The notes: a model not told the origin generated them from the letters alone. DNA of 64,000 nt from Thermincola carboxydiphila (GCA_016841325.1 JAENZJ010000001.1:124001-188000); one strand, 5' to 3'; positions 8,758-17,110 are shown, numbered from the stretch's first letter. A program made the numbers and translations.

Positions 8758-9525
8758 ATGATGGATAACAGCAGAAATACCGGTAATCTGGCCCGGGTGG
8801 AGAGGGTTCCGATCCTCGGGGTTGGCATCGATAATGTTGATTTGGCTGAAGCGCTGGACAGAATAGGGGAGTTTGTGGCCAGGGGCGAGCCGGGCCTGGT
8901 AGTTACTGCCAACCCGGAAATCGTGATGCTGGCCCAAAAGGCCCCTGGTTTTAAGGCATATCTTGATAATGCCCTTCTGGTAACTGCTGACGGTATAGGG
9001 ATTGTAATTGCAGCCAGGCTGCTGGGCAGGCCCCTGAAGCAGAGGGTGACCGGGATTGACCTGACTACAGCGTTATTTCAACAGGCCGCCGTCAGGAAGT
9101 ACAGGTTCTATTTTGTGGGGGCCAAACCCGGAGTTGCCCAAAAGGCAGCCGAAAACATCAGGAGGGACTACCCCGGTATTGAGATTGTCGGCATTGAGCA
9201 TGGTTATTTTACTGATGATACCAGGATAATTGAGGACATTAAAGCCAGCAAACCGGATATACTGCTGGCAGCCCTTGGCATGGGTAAACAGGAGAAGTGG
9301 ATTGCCGAACGGGTGCAGCCTGCCGGAGTCCCTGTAAGTATCGGGGTTGGCGGCAGTTTTGACGTTTTCGCCGGGGAAGCCAAAAGGGCGCCCAAGTGGA
9401 TCCAGGACGCCGGCATCGAATGGCTGTACCGGCTGATTAAGCAGCCGTCCCGCTTCCGTAGAATGCTTCAGCTGCCCAAATTCCTGATTGCCGTGCTGGT
9501 GTCAAGAATTTTTTCAGTTAGGTAG
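8758..9525 (+). CDS. tagA: WecB/TagA/CpsF-family glycosyltransferase
   Basis: A 255-residue GT26 glycosyltransferase. Family blocks are visible in order: ILGVGIDNVDLAEAL (about residues 19-33), VVTANPEIVMLAQ, ADGIGIVIAARLLG, RVTGIDLT, YFVGAKPGVAQKAAE, LAALGMGKQEKWIAE and GVGGSFDVFAGE. In Gram-positive bacteria this enzyme adds ManNAc to undecaprenyl-PP-GlcNAc to build the wall teichoic acid linkage unit; the enzyme that makes the acceptor would be the TagO-type protein encoded at 15867. ATG 8758 (or 8761) is preferred over an upstream ATG because AGGAG sits seven bases before it. The exact sugar used cannot be read from the sequence. It lies between the LCP ligase gene and an SLH protein gene. 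Confidence 0.9.
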   Translation: MMDNSRNTGNLARVERVPILGVGIDNVDLAEALDRIGEFVARGEPGLVVTANPEIVMLAQKAPGFKAYLDNALLVTADGIGIVIAARLLGRPLKQRVTGIDLTTALFQQAAVRKYRFYFVGAKPGVAQKAAENIRRDYPGIEIVGIEHGYFTDDTRIIEDIKASKPDILLAALGMGKQEKWIAERVQPAGVPVSIGVGGSFDVFAGEAKRAPKWIQDAGIEWLYRLIKQPSRFRRMLQLPKFLIAVLVSRIFSVR

Positions 9526-9528
9526 TAA

Positions 9529-9548
9529 GGTCATTAACGTTTATGACC
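9529..9548 (+). promoter_or_regulatory. 20-bp near-perfect palindrome, candidate operator
   Basis: GGTCAT (9529-9534) and ATGACC (9543-9548) form the outer arms, and the eight bases between them continue the dyad with one mismatched pair, so nine of ten pairs match with no loop. It starts four bases after the tagA stop and 120 bp before the SLH gene. The loop-free symmetry suggests a protein-binding site more than an RNA hairpin. The regulator is unknown. Confidence 0.4.
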
Positions 9549-9668
9549 ATAAATTACCAAAAAAGAAATAACCTCCAAAAGCAGGACATTTCTAGGGTCC
9601 GTCGAATCTATAGCCTGTACAATTTAATAATAGGAATCGAAGCAATTATTACTATGGAGGAAGTACAT

Positions 9669-11090
9669 ATGAAGAAAGCGGCAGCAGTTGTATTAGTGGT
9701 TACAGTACTGGTTTCCCTGTTTTATGTACCGGTAATGGCTAACAGGACAGATTACCTTATCGAAGATTTTTATGATCTCAGGGCTCAAAACGGCAACAGG
9801 CACTGGGCGTACGAAGAGATGACCGAACTGATTGCCATGGGGATACTGCAGGGTTATACAGAAAAGGTGTATGACCGGAACACGGGAAGATACATACAGG
9901 TCCAGACAGCTAAGCCATCCCGGGAAATTACCAGGGCTGAGTTTGCCAAAATCCTTTATGAAGCCCTGAATCTTGAACCAGCCGATACTAAGGCGCAGTT
10001 TAATGACCAGATCCCTTCATGGGCGCAAAATGCAGTCAACACCCTTTATGCAGAGGGGATAGTCATCGGGAATCCGGACGGTACCTTCCGGGCCGGGAGG
10101 CAGATTTCCAGGGCGGAAATCGCCACAATGCTGGTCAGGGCAGTAGCCGGAGAGCCCGATACAGATGAAAATGAAGAACCGGCAGAGAATGACAGTGAAG
10201 AACCGGCAGAGAATCACGGTGAAGGAACGGCAGCGGAGGAGAATGCAGAAGCCAAAGCGGATGAAGCAGACAAAGGTGAACAATCTGCAAATAGCACTGA
10301 GGAACAATCTGCAAATAGCGGTGAAGAACAAAATACAGGTAACAGTGGGCAGCCCGGAGCTGTAGACGACAGCATTGCGGCAGACGACAGCATTGCGGCA
10401 GATGATAGCGCTATAGCAGATGATATCATTGTAGCAGATGATAGTACTGCAGCAGACGGGGATGCCGTGAAGTATTCCAGCGCTGTTGCAGGGAATACTG
10501 CCGCTGACGAGGAGGGAACTCCTGCAGAAGAAAGTGTTTTTCCTGATGTCCCTGCCGGGTATTGGGCATATCCAAGCATCAAAAAGGCTTCAGAAATGGG
10601 GCTGATTACAGGTTTTCCCGATGGCAGGTTTGCCCCCGGGCAGGGAGCCAAACGGGCTGAGGTTATGGTTATGCTTTACCGGTACCTTATGAATGACAAC
10701 TCAGACCTTCCGGATGATGACACGCTTCGGTCACAGACTGATAAGGTCAGCAGTATGATTGAGTCACTGATAAATGACGATAGTTCTGCAGGCGTGGAAA
10801 CTTTACTGCCATACCTGACAGGAGAGATGGCTGCATATATGTCAGATGCCAAAACCCTGGAGATGATTGCAGCCATGAAACAGGGAGAGTACCTTGGCTA
10901 CCGGATCACCTCAAAGGGCCGGGTACTAAATAAGAGTTCATACTGGGCCGAAGTTGTTTATGACAGTATGGCCACATTTCAGAAGGACGATGTCTATGTG
11001 GAAGCAGACAGGCCGATACATTACTACCTGATGAAGACAGGCGGCCAGTGGCAGGTCTATAAGGAGTCGTATGAAACTCAGGGCAGCTAG
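9669..11090 (+). CDS. SLH-domain surface protein with acidic repeat linker
   Basis: A 473-residue exported protein. Signal peptide at about residues 1-22 (MKKAAAVVLVVTVLVSLFY, then an ALA-type end near VMA). Two SLH domains follow (about 33-95 and 98-152; motifs RHWAYEEMTEL, ITRAEFAKILYEAL, GNPDGTF, ISRAEIATMLVRAV). A third SLH domain (about 287-340, DVPAGYWAYPSIKKA, GFPDGRFAPG, KRAEVMVMLYRYL) is set apart by some 130 residues of Glu/Ala/Asn- and Asp/Ala-rich sequence that includes DDSIAA repeats. The last 130 residues look like a small NTF2-like or DUF domain (YWAEVVYDSM, GGQWQVYKESYE). ATG 9669 follows GGAGGAA; the upstream in-frame extension has no signal-like features. Probably a wall-bound structural or sensor protein. 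Confidence 0.87.
   Translation: MKKAAAVVLVVTVLVSLFYVPVMANRTDYLIEDFYDLRAQNGNRHWAYEEMTELIAMGILQGYTEKVYDRNTGRYIQVQTAKPSREITRAEFAKILYEALNLEPADTKAQFNDQIPSWAQNAVNTLYAEGIVIGNPDGTFRAGRQISRAEIATMLVRAVAGEPDTDENEEPAENDSEEPAENHGEGTAAEENAEAKADEADKGEQSANSTEEQSANSGEEQNTGNSGQPGAVDDSIAADDSIAADDSAIADDIIVADDSTAADGDAVKYSSAVAGNTAADEEGTPAEESVFPDVPAGYWAYPSIKKASEMGLITGFPDGRFAPGQGAKRAEVMVMLYRYLMNDNSDLPDDDTLRSQTDKVSSMIESLINDDSSAGVETLLPYLTGEMAAYMSDAKTLEMIAAMKQGEYLGYRITSKGRVLNKSSYWAEVVYDSMATFQKDDVYVEADRPIHYYLMKTGGQWQVYKESYETQGS
10365..10454 (+). repeat. Five 18-bp in-frame tandem repeats in the SLH gene
   Basis: Units at 10365-10382 and 10383-10400 are identical (GACGACAGCATTGCGGCA); three diverged units follow to 10454. 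They encode the hexapeptides DDSIAA, DDSIAA, DDSAIA, DDIIVA and DDSTAA. A 24-bp duplication (about 10171-10218, encoding EEPAEN-type units) lies further upstream in the same linker. Confidence 0.9.
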
Positions 11091-11159
11091 ATACAACTGT
11101 TAAGCTTCAAATCCAGGAAACAAATTCTTTTTCCAGATAAACCAACCTTTAGAATTGTG

Positions 11160-11185
11160 GGGCCCGGCTGATCATAGCCGGGCCC
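11160..11185 (+). terminator. Perfect 10-bp hairpin, probable transcription-unit boundary
   Basis: GGGCCCGGCT (11160-11169) and AGCCGGGCCC (11176-11185) pair perfectly around a GATCAT loop. No U tract follows on either strand, so it is not a textbook intrinsic terminator. Its place between the SLH gene and a predicted promoter fits a unit boundary. Confidence 0.5.
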
Positions 11186-11198
11186 TGACTGTTGCCAC

Positions 11199-11227
11199 TT
11201 GTTAAACCTATTGCTAACTGATAAAAT
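11199..11227 (+). promoter_or_regulatory. Predicted sigma-A promoter for the epimerase/GT4/murJ genes
   Basis: TTGTTA (11199-11204) and TAAAAT (11222-11227) with a 17-bp spacer, matching the consensus at four and five of six positions. It stands right after the strong hairpin and about 35 bp before the epimerase start. Confidence 0.45.
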
Positions 11228-11260
11228 ATAGTAATAGGGGAGACAAGGCCCTGGGAAAGG

Positions 11261-12199
11261 GTGAAGACATTGAAAGTACTGGTAACCGGCGGGGCCGGTT
11301 TTATCGGTTCCCATACAGTGGATCAACTGATTAACGACGGGGCAGAGGTAGTGGTCCTTGATGACCTGTCGACAGGAATAAAAGAAAATCTTCATCCTAA
11401 AGCTGAACTTATTGTTATGGACATTGCCTCAGAGGAGGTCTCTGAGGTATTTCAGAGGTACAGGCCTGAATATGTTATTCACCTGGCGGCACAGGTAAGT
11501 GTGCCCGGGTCTTTGGACCATCCGGTCAAAGACTGTATGACAAATGCCGCCGGTTCAGTTAACATTCTGGAAAACTGCAGGCTTTATGGTGTAAGAAAGG
11601 TAGTCTATGCATCCTCGGCGGCTGTATACGGAAATCCGGCAGGTGTTACCGTTTCCGCATCGGACCCCCTGGTACCCATGTCCTTTTATGGTGTTTCCAA
11701 ACTGGTCCCGGAATACTACCTGAAAATATTCGCCGATCTTTACGGACTGAAATATACCGTGCTCCGTTATGCCAATGTATTTGGCCCCAGGCAGGGGGCT
11801 GCAGGTGAGGGCGGGGTTGTCTCCATATTTGCCGCTAGGCTGCTTAGTGGTGAGCAGCCCTGTATCCACGGTGACGGTGAGCAGACCAGGGACTTTATCT
11901 ATGTAGGCGATATTGCCCGGGCCAATGTTAAGGCCCTGAACAGGGGAGACGGGTTAACCCTTAATGTGGGCACCGGAATGAGGGTCTCGATAAATCATCT
12001 CTGCCAGGCGATGTCGTCAATAGCGGGAGTGGTTTCCTCTCCTGTCTATACGGCCGGGCGTGAAGGTGATATCAGGCATATGTGTATGGATATTGAACAA
12101 ACAATTGCGGCCCTGGAATGGCAGCCGCAGTTTTCCCTAGAAGAGGGCCTGCAGAAAACCCTGGGATTTTGGCGGCCGGACATCACGGGCAGGAGGTAA
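11261..12199 (+). CDS. NAD-dependent nucleotide-sugar epimerase/dehydratase (GalE-like)
   Basis: A 312-residue extended short-chain dehydrogenase. The NAD-binding Rossmann motif GGAGFIGS is at about residues 10-17, an early acidic residue sits in VVLDDLSTG, and the active-site Ser plus Tyr-x-x-x-Lys are in ASSAAVYG and FYGVSKLVPE. RYANVFGPRQ and GDGEQTRDFIYVGDIARA are typical of UDP-glucose/UDP-GlcNAc 4-epimerases. It probably supplies an epimerised UDP-sugar for the neighbouring glycosyltransferases. Start choice is open: GTG 11261, or TTG 11270, which gives the more usual MKVLVTGG start with AAAGGGTGA just upstream. The GT4 gene follows after four bases. Substrate specificity cannot be decided from motifs alone. 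Confidence 0.87.
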   Translation: MKTLKVLVTGGAGFIGSHTVDQLINDGAEVVVLDDLSTGIKENLHPKAELIVMDIASEEVSEVFQRYRPEYVIHLAAQVSVPGSLDHPVKDCMTNAAGSVNILENCRLYGVRKVVYASSAAVYGNPAGVTVSASDPLVPMSFYGVSKLVPEYYLKIFADLYGLKYTVLRYANVFGPRQGAAGEGGVVSIFAARLLSGEQPCIHGDGEQTRDFIYVGDIARANVKALNRGDGLTLNVGTGMRVSINHLCQAMSSIAGVVSSPVYTAGREGDIRHMCMDIEQTIAALEWQPQFSLEEGLQKTLGFWRPDITGRR

Positions 12200-12203
12200 G
12201 CAG

Positions 12204-13358
12204 ATGGGGCGGACAAAAGTACTGCATATAATCGGCGGGGGGGAGTTCGGGGGTGCGGAACAGCACCTGATTACCCTGCTGCGGCACGTAAATCCTGCAG
12301 AATTTGAACTTCATGCGGCCTGTTTTTTTTCCGGGCCACTGGCGCCGCTGGTTGTAAATGAGGGGTTCCCGGCATATGTTTTCCCCATGCAGAGTAAATT
12401 TGACCTTTCACCTGTCAATGAGATGGCATCTCTGATAAGAAGGGAAGGTTTTTCTATTGTACATACCCACGGGGTGCGCGCCAATCTGGTCGGCCGCCTG
12501 GCTGCCAGGCGGGCCCGGGTCAGCCGGGTGGTGACAACCGTCCACAGTGTCCTGGATTTTGATTACCCCAGGTACCTGGACAGACTTGTCAACAGGATGT
12601 GTGAAAACCTTACCCGGCGCTTTACGTCAAGGTTTATTGCAGTCAGTGAAATGCTCAGGGAACAACTGACCCGGGAGGGTATTCCCCGGGACAGGATAAC
12701 AACTATATATAACGGGCTGGAACTGGGGCAGTACAATCCGCTGGCATCAGGCCAGGGTGTCAGGGAGGAGCTGGGCCTGAACCCGGAACAGACGGTTGCG
12801 GGTATTATAGCCAGGCTGCATCCGGTGAAAGGGCATGACACCCTCCTGAAAGCTATGGCAGAGGTAGTGCCCGATTTCCCGGACCTGGTACTTCTGGTTG
12901 TGGGTTCAGGGACAGAGCGCCAGCGGCTGGAACGGGTTACCGAGGGGCTGGGGCTTAAGGATAGAGTGATATTTACCGGGTTCCGTTCAGATATTCCTGA
13001 GGTTATTGCCGCACTGGATTTCCTGGTACTGCCGTCCCTTTCCGAGGGGCTGGGGCTTATTGTCATGGAGGCCATGGCAATGCAGAAGCCGGTTCTGGCA
13101 ACCCGTGTCGGGGGCATTCCGGAAGTGGTTACCCCGGGGCGGGACGGGCTTCTGGTCCCTCCCGGCGATCCGGAGGCTTTGGCCCGGGGAATCAGGACCC
13201 TGGCCGGGGACAGGGAACTGGCATCCCGGCTGGCTGCTGCAGCCAGAAAAACCATTGAGACGAAGTTTTCGGCTGAGAAAATGGGTGCAGAAACAGCTGC
13301 CCTCTACCAGGAGATGACGGAGGCAGAGACTGATAAAGAGGAAACAGAGACGGATTAA
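12204..13358 (+). CDS. GT4-family glycosyltransferase
   Basis: A 384-residue retaining glycosyltransferase of the GT-B fold. The N-terminal domain opens with KVLHIIGGGEFGGAEQHL, a start common in GT4 enzymes; the C-terminal domain has VAGIIARLHPVKGHDTLL (about residue 195), VVGSGTERQRLE, FTGFRSDIPEVIAALDFLVL and the E-x7-E nucleotide-sugar block SEGLGLIVMEAMAMQKPV. It probably acts on the cytoplasmic face to build a lipid-linked surface polysaccharide together with the TagO- and TagA-type enzymes. The last residues are Glu/Thr-rich (EMTEAETDKEETETD). Just past the stop a roughly 20-bp near-duplication (about 13348-13388) is visible. Donor and acceptor are unknown. Confidence 0.88.
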   Translation: MGRTKVLHIIGGGEFGGAEQHLITLLRHVNPAEFELHAACFFSGPLAPLVVNEGFPAYVFPMQSKFDLSPVNEMASLIRREGFSIVHTHGVRANLVGRLAARRARVSRVVTTVHSVLDFDYPRYLDRLVNRMCENLTRRFTSRFIAVSEMLREQLTREGIPRDRITTIYNGLELGQYNPLASGQGVREELGLNPEQTVAGIIARLHPVKGHDTLLKAMAEVVPDFPDLVLLVVGSGTERQRLERVTEGLGLKDRVIFTGFRSDIPEVIAALDFLVLPSLSEGLGLIVMEAMAMQKPVLATRVGGIPEVVTPGRDGLLVPPGDPEALARGIRTLAGDRELASRLAAAARKTIETKFSAEKMGAETAALYQEMTEAETDKEETETD

Positions 13359-13424
13359 CAAGCAATGGAGACGGTTAACAAGCAGTAGAGATAACATTGT
13401 CTGACATTGGAGAGGGCTGAAAAT

Positions 13425-14993
13425 ATGATAACAGGCAAGTCGATAGCAAAGGGAGCCCTGGTGGTGATGACAGCAACACTGCTGAGCCGCCTGTTCGGGT
13501 TTTTCCGGGAAATGGTCATTGCCGGGCGTTTCGGGCTCACCTGGGAAACCGATGCCTATCTGGTGGCCTTTGCTGTTCCCAATGGAGTAGCCATGGCTAT
13601 TGCTGCCGGGATAGGTGCGGGATTTATTCCTGTTTTGAACAGCTACCTGGTCCAAAACAAAAAAGATGATGCCAACAGGATTGCCAGTACCCTGATAAAT
13701 GTGGTCGGTGGAATCCTGCTGCTGGCGGTGGTCCTGGCGGTGGTTTTCGCCCCCCGGCTGGTGGCCTTGCTTGCCCCCGGTTTTGAGGGTGACAGTATTG
13801 CCCTGACGGTAGAAATGATCCGGATTATGTTTCCGGCTCTTGTTTTTGTCAGCCTGCTGGGTGTTGCCTCAGGGTATCTCAATTCCCACCAGCATTTTCT
13901 TTTTCCGGCCCTGGGGCCAATGATAACGAGTGTGGTCATTATTGCTTCAGCTGTCATCCTGGGACCGGTTATTGGAATCAGGGGACTGGCTGTTGGGACC
14001 ATGGCAGGTTTCGCCTGCCAGTTCCTGGTACAGGTTCCGGTAATGTATCGCAAGGGTTTTCGCTACCGCCTGGAATTTGCCCTTGATCATCCGGGGGTTA
14101 TCAGGGTTTTTAAACTGATGCTCCCGGTGCTGGTGGCCTCAATGGCTCCCCCGCTGATCCTGATGGTTGAGCGCGGGCTGGCTTCAGGCCTTGATGCCGG
14201 AAGCATTTCAGCACTTAACTATGCCTTCAGACTGATGCAGCTGCCCCTGGGATTGTTCCTGACAGCGGTTACCGTCCCGCTTTTTCCTGCCCTGTCGGCC
14301 TTTGCGGCCCAGAACAGGATGGACAGGCTCAGGGAGACACTGGTCAAGGGTATCAAGGTCCTTTCCCTGATAATGATGCCTGCCTGTGCCGGACTGATAG
14401 CTTTAAGTGTGCCGATTGTGAGGCTGCTTTTTCAGCGGGGGGCCTTTGATGCCGGCGACACGGTGCCGACAGCTTATGCACTGTCACTGTATGCCCTGGC
14501 TCTGCTGCCTTTTTCAGTCAGGGATATCTTCCGGAGGGGTTTTTATTCACTGCAGAATACTCTCATCCCTGTTGCCATTACTGTGGCTGCATTCATATTA
14601 AATGTTATTCTGGACTTTATACTGGTCAGGTTCATGGGTATCGGAGGCCTGGCCCTGGGTGCTGTCCTCACTGCCCTGACCGAGGCGGCGGCGCTTTACA
14701 TTCTACTGTCAGGGAAGCTTGGGGAACTGCAGGGCAAAAGCATTGCCGTCCTGCTGGCCAAACTGGCTGCAGCTTCTGCTGTCATGGGTGTTTTAGCTTA
14801 TTTCTGCAGCGGTATAATAGGCCTGAGGGTTGAACTGGGTTCAGGCATCGGAAGGATGATTCAGGTCGGGGGTTCGGTAGTTTTCGGGATTGTTGTCTAT
14901 CTGGCGTTTTTGATGATTTTCAGGGTAGCCGAGATAAAGGAAGCCCTGGATATGCTCAGGGGAATGTATAAAAAGGCCAGGGGACAGGCATGA
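13425..14993 (+). CDS. murJ: Lipid II flippase MurJ
   Basis: A 522-residue polytopic membrane protein of the MOP superfamily with about 14 transmembrane segments. The N-terminal block LLSRLFGFFREMVIAGRFG followed by DAYLVAF, and the later QLPLGLFLTAVTVPLFPALS and RRGFYSLQNTLIP blocks are those of MurJ/MviN, which moves lipid II across the membrane for peptidoglycan synthesis. ATG 13425 is preferred because GGAGAGGG stands about 12 bases upstream and includes the alternative TTG 13407. In a surface-polymer locus a paralogue could instead flip another undecaprenyl-linked unit, so wall-polymer export is the alternative role. Confidence 0.88.
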   Translation: MITGKSIAKGALVVMTATLLSRLFGFFREMVIAGRFGLTWETDAYLVAFAVPNGVAMAIAAGIGAGFIPVLNSYLVQNKKDDANRIASTLINVVGGILLLAVVLAVVFAPRLVALLAPGFEGDSIALTVEMIRIMFPALVFVSLLGVASGYLNSHQHFLFPALGPMITSVVIIASAVILGPVIGIRGLAVGTMAGFACQFLVQVPVMYRKGFRYRLEFALDHPGVIRVFKLMLPVLVASMAPPLILMVERGLASGLDAGSISALNYAFRLMQLPLGLFLTAVTVPLFPALSAFAAQNRMDRLRETLVKGIKVLSLIMMPACAGLIALSVPIVRLLFQRGAFDAGDTVPTAYALSLYALALLPFSVRDIFRRGFYSLQNTLIPVAITVAAFILNVILDFILVRFMGIGGLALGAVLTALTEAAALYILLSGKLGELQGKSIAVLLAKLAAASAVMGVLAYFCSGIIGLRVELGSGIGRMIQVGGSVVFGIVVYLAFLMIFRVAEIKEALDMLRGMYKKARGQA

Positions 14994-15092
14994 TGAGAAA
15001 AATTAATTATAGAGGAAATTATCCGGTGCATGTGGAATCAGTTAATATACATGCAACTCTGTTGAAAATCAGTAGGTCTGGAGGTTGTGTTT

Positions 15093-15515
15093 GTGCTTGA
15101 TATTAGAGAAATTCAGGAAATCTTACCCCACCGTTACCCGTTTTTGCTGGTGGACCGGATACTGGAAATGGATGACAATAAAATCGTGGGACTGAAAAAC
15201 GTCAGTGGTAACGAATCTTTTTTTCAGGGGCATTTTCCCGGTTATCCGGTTATGCCCGGAGTGCTTATTATTGAAGCAATGGCTCAGGTGGGGGCGGCAT
15301 GGATACTGAGCAAACCGGAGTACAAAGGCAAGGTGGCGTTCTTTGCAGGTATTGACAATGCCAGGTTCCGCCGCCAGGTTATCCCGGGGGACAGGCTTAT
15401 TATTGAGGTAGAGGTTATTAAACTGCGGGGGAAAGTGGGCAAAGCAAAAGCAAAGGCCATGGTTGAGGATGAGCTGGCAGCGGAGGCCGAGTTTATGTTT
15501 GCTATCGGTCAGTAG
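15093..15515 (+). CDS. fabZ: 3-hydroxyacyl-ACP dehydratase FabZ
   Basis: About 140 residues with a hot-dog fold. It dehydrates beta-hydroxyacyl-ACP in type II fatty-acid synthesis. Diagnostic blocks are [14 protein letters not shown], the catalytic His in [15 protein letters not shown] followed by the catalytic Glu in [10 protein letters not shown], and [16 protein letters not shown] 15093 is taken as start because GGAGG (15080-15084) is eight bases before it; GTG 15087 would be too close. The gene stands alone among surface-polymer genes, away from other fab genes, and has no lpx neighbours here. A 350-bp region with a promoter, a structured leader and a repeat array separates it from the next gene. 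Confidence 0.93.
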   Translation: MLDIREIQEILPHRYPFLLVDRILEMDDNKIVGLKNVSGNESFFQGHFPGYPVMPGVLIIEAMAQVGAAWILSKPEYKGKVAFFAGIDNARFRRQVIPGDRLIIEVEVIKLRGKVGKAKAKAMVEDELAAEAEFMFAIGQ

Positions 15516-15551
15516 TTCCTTTACCCGGCAGACGAAATTTTGATTTTTATG

Positions 15552-15580
15552 ATGACATCTGTAATAACTTATGATAAAAT
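15552..15580 (+). promoter_or_regulatory. Predicted sigma-A promoter for the tagO-type gene
   Basis: ATGACA (15552-15557) and TAAAAT (15575-15580) with a 17-bp spacer; each differs from consensus by one base. A start near 15587 would give a leader of about 280 nt before ATG 15867. Confidence 0.55.
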
Positions 15581-15592
15581 TTTTAATTAAGG

Positions 15593-15672
15593 GACAAGGG
15601 TTTATGATTTTTTGCAGAAATCCCGCATAAAAATAGACGGGAGCTCACCTTGTCTATTTGCTTTGTTGTTTT
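15593..15672 (+). promoter_or_regulatory. Leader with two mutually exclusive pairings, candidate attenuator
   Basis: AAATAGAC (15631-15638) pairs with GTCTATTT (15652-15659), followed by the U-rich GCTTTGTTGTTTT, so this could end transcription. GACAAGG (15593-15599) can instead pair with CCTTGTC (15648-15654), which would break that hairpin. Such competing helices mark attenuators and riboswitches. I do not recognise a known riboswitch class here. Confidence 0.4.
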
Positions 15673-15732
15673 GGACGAATTATGTGAACTTTATTTGTAG
15701 TTACAACGTCTTATTAAGGGACCAGGAACAAG

Positions 15733-15838
15733 GGAGAGACTAAGAATCAGAGAGATTAAAAATTAGAGAGACTAAAAATCAGAGAGATCGATAATTAGAG
15801 AGATCGATAATTAGAGAGATCGATAATTAGAGAGATCA
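15733..15838 (+). repeat. 16-bp noncoding tandem repeat array (6.6 copies)
   Basis: Three perfect AGAGAGATCGATAATT units (15781-15828) are preceded by three diverged units (15733-15780) and followed by a partial unit ending at 15838. It ends 28 bp before the start codon of the tagO-type gene, inside the predicted leader. The period of 16 is not a multiple of three and no reading frame runs through it. Confidence 0.95.
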
Positions 15839-15866
15839 GGAAACTGTACCAGAGAGGAGACTCATC

Positions 15867-16949
15867 ATGGCGGGGCTGTATCAAGGTTTTATAATTGCGT
15901 TTCTGATTTCCCTGGCGGTTACCCCTGTAGTCCGGAAAATGTCTTTCCGCCTTGGCGCCGTAGACCGGCCCGATGCCAGGAAGGTTCACTCAGGGTTGAT
16001 GCCGCGTATGGGTGGGCTGGCAGTATATCTTGCATTTACTGTGACTTTACTTATTACGGGGGATATAACTGAATCCATGAAAGGCCTGCTGATTGGCGGG
16101 ACCCTGATAATGCTGCTGGGACTGGTTGACGATATCAGGAATATTTCGCCAAGGGTTAAATTATTGGGACAGGTCATTGCAGCAGGTGTCCTGGTGGCTT
16201 TCGGGATTCAGGTTGATTTTATCACCAATCCCTGGGGCGGCACCTTCAGTTTAACACATTTCGGGATTAACTTTGGCATCCCGTTAACCATATTGTGGAT
16301 TGTGGGTATTACCAATGCTATCAATCTGATAGACGGCCTTGACGGTCTGGCCGGCGGGCTGGCTTCGATTGCGGCTCTGACCCTGGCAGTGGTTGGCTGG
16401 GTAAATGGGCAGATGTGGATAGTAATGCCTGCGGTTATTTTGAGCGCTGCCGTAATGGGCTTTCTCAGGTACAACTTTTATCCGGCCAAAATATTCCTCG
16501 GGGATTCGGGGAGCCTTTTCTTAGGCTTCATGCTGGCAGGGATGTCAGTTATCGGTCTGACCAAACAGGCTGCCATGTTTTCGGTATTTGTCCCGGTGTT
16601 AATTTTCGGGATTCCCATATTTGATACACTGTTTGCCATTCTCAGGAGGTATATCAACAACCAGCCGATATTCACTGCAGATAAGGAACACCTGCACCAC
16701 AGGTTGCTGGCCATCGGGCTTTCCCACCGGCAGACAGTGCTGGCCATCTATGGAGTCAGCTGCCTGCTGGGAGGCAGTGCGGTGCTGATGACCTTCATGA
16801 CCAGTGAACAGGCCTTTGCGGTATTTATCGGAATAACCCTGCTGGTTCTTATTGGCGCCAACCGGGTGGGCGTTCTCAGTACCAGGGCGGGGCGCCGGGT
16901 ACAGCATCAATATGTGGAAGCTGAGAACAAATCAAATTATGGAGCATGA
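15867..16949 (+). CDS. tagO: Undecaprenyl-phosphate GlcNAc-1-phosphate transferase (TagO/WecA/MraY family)
   Basis: A 360-residue polytopic membrane enzyme (about 10-11 transmembrane segments) that would transfer GlcNAc-1-phosphate from UDP-GlcNAc to undecaprenyl phosphate, the first lipid-linked step of wall-polymer or O-antigen-type synthesis. Family motifs: PDARKVHSGLMPRMGGLAVY (about residues 32-51), LVDDIRNISPRVKLLGQ, NAINLIDGLDGLAGG with the catalytic Asp residues, NFYPAKIFLGDSGSLFLG, and the HLHHRLLAIG histidine motif that separates the TagO/WecA group from MraY. RBS GAGAGGAG precedes ATG 15867. With TagA and the LCP protein it gives a start-to-anchor set for a secondary wall polymer. 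Confidence 0.9.
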   Translation: MAGLYQGFIIAFLISLAVTPVVRKMSFRLGAVDRPDARKVHSGLMPRMGGLAVYLAFTVTLLITGDITESMKGLLIGGTLIMLLGLVDDIRNISPRVKLLGQVIAAGVLVAFGIQVDFITNPWGGTFSLTHFGINFGIPLTILWIVGITNAINLIDGLDGLAGGLASIAALTLAVVGWVNGQMWIVMPAVILSAAVMGFLRYNFYPAKIFLGDSGSLFLGFMLAGMSVIGLTKQAAMFSVFVPVLIFGIPIFDTLFAILRRYINNQPIFTADKEHLHHRLLAIGLSHRQTVLAIYGVSCLLGGSAVLMTFMTSEQAFAVFIGITLLVLIGANRVGVLSTRAGRRVQHQYVEAENKSNYGA

Positions 16950-16983
16950 TGATACAAACATCTTATATTGACAATGAAGTTGA

Positions 16984-17010
16984 AAGCAGGCCGAGGGCCT
17001 GCTTTTTTTT
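16984..17010 (+). terminator. Intrinsic terminator after the tagO-type gene
   Basis: AAGCAGGCC and GGCCTGCTT pair around a GAG loop and run into eight T residues. It is a textbook Rho-independent terminator. Confidence 0.9.
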
Positions 17011-17110
17011 AGGCATAATCAACCCTGCAGATACAAATAATACAGGCGTTGACAGAAAAAGCCGGAAGAGTTGGCGCAGATCATGTTGAATTAAACGGGA
17101 GGTTAGCAAA

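Noticed and set aside
8250-8912. Long minus-strand open frame (220 codons) opposite the LCP tail
   Set aside because: It mirrors the repeat-rich tail of a clear plus-strand gene, shows low-complexity Ser/Gly/Ala sequence, and has no recognisable domain.
11160-11185. Insertion-sequence end or attachment site at the 10-bp perfect inverted repeat
   Set aside because: There is no transposase remnant, no partner copy and no target duplication in view; a hairpin at a unit boundary is simpler.
12563-13655. Two long minus-strand frames opposite the GT4 and murJ genes
   Set aside because: The plus strand carries full family motifs over the same region; the minus-strand products are Ser/Pro/Arg-rich with no known pattern, as expected from GC-rich antisense shadows.
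15093-15515. fabZ as evidence of a lipid A (lpx) cluster
   Set aside because: No lpx gene is adjacent; fabZ alone is a normal fatty-acid gene and cannot support lipopolysaccharide synthesis.
15733-15838. Tandem 16-bp array as a possible CRISPR
   Set aside because: The units are directly adjacent without unique spacers, and no cas genes are near.
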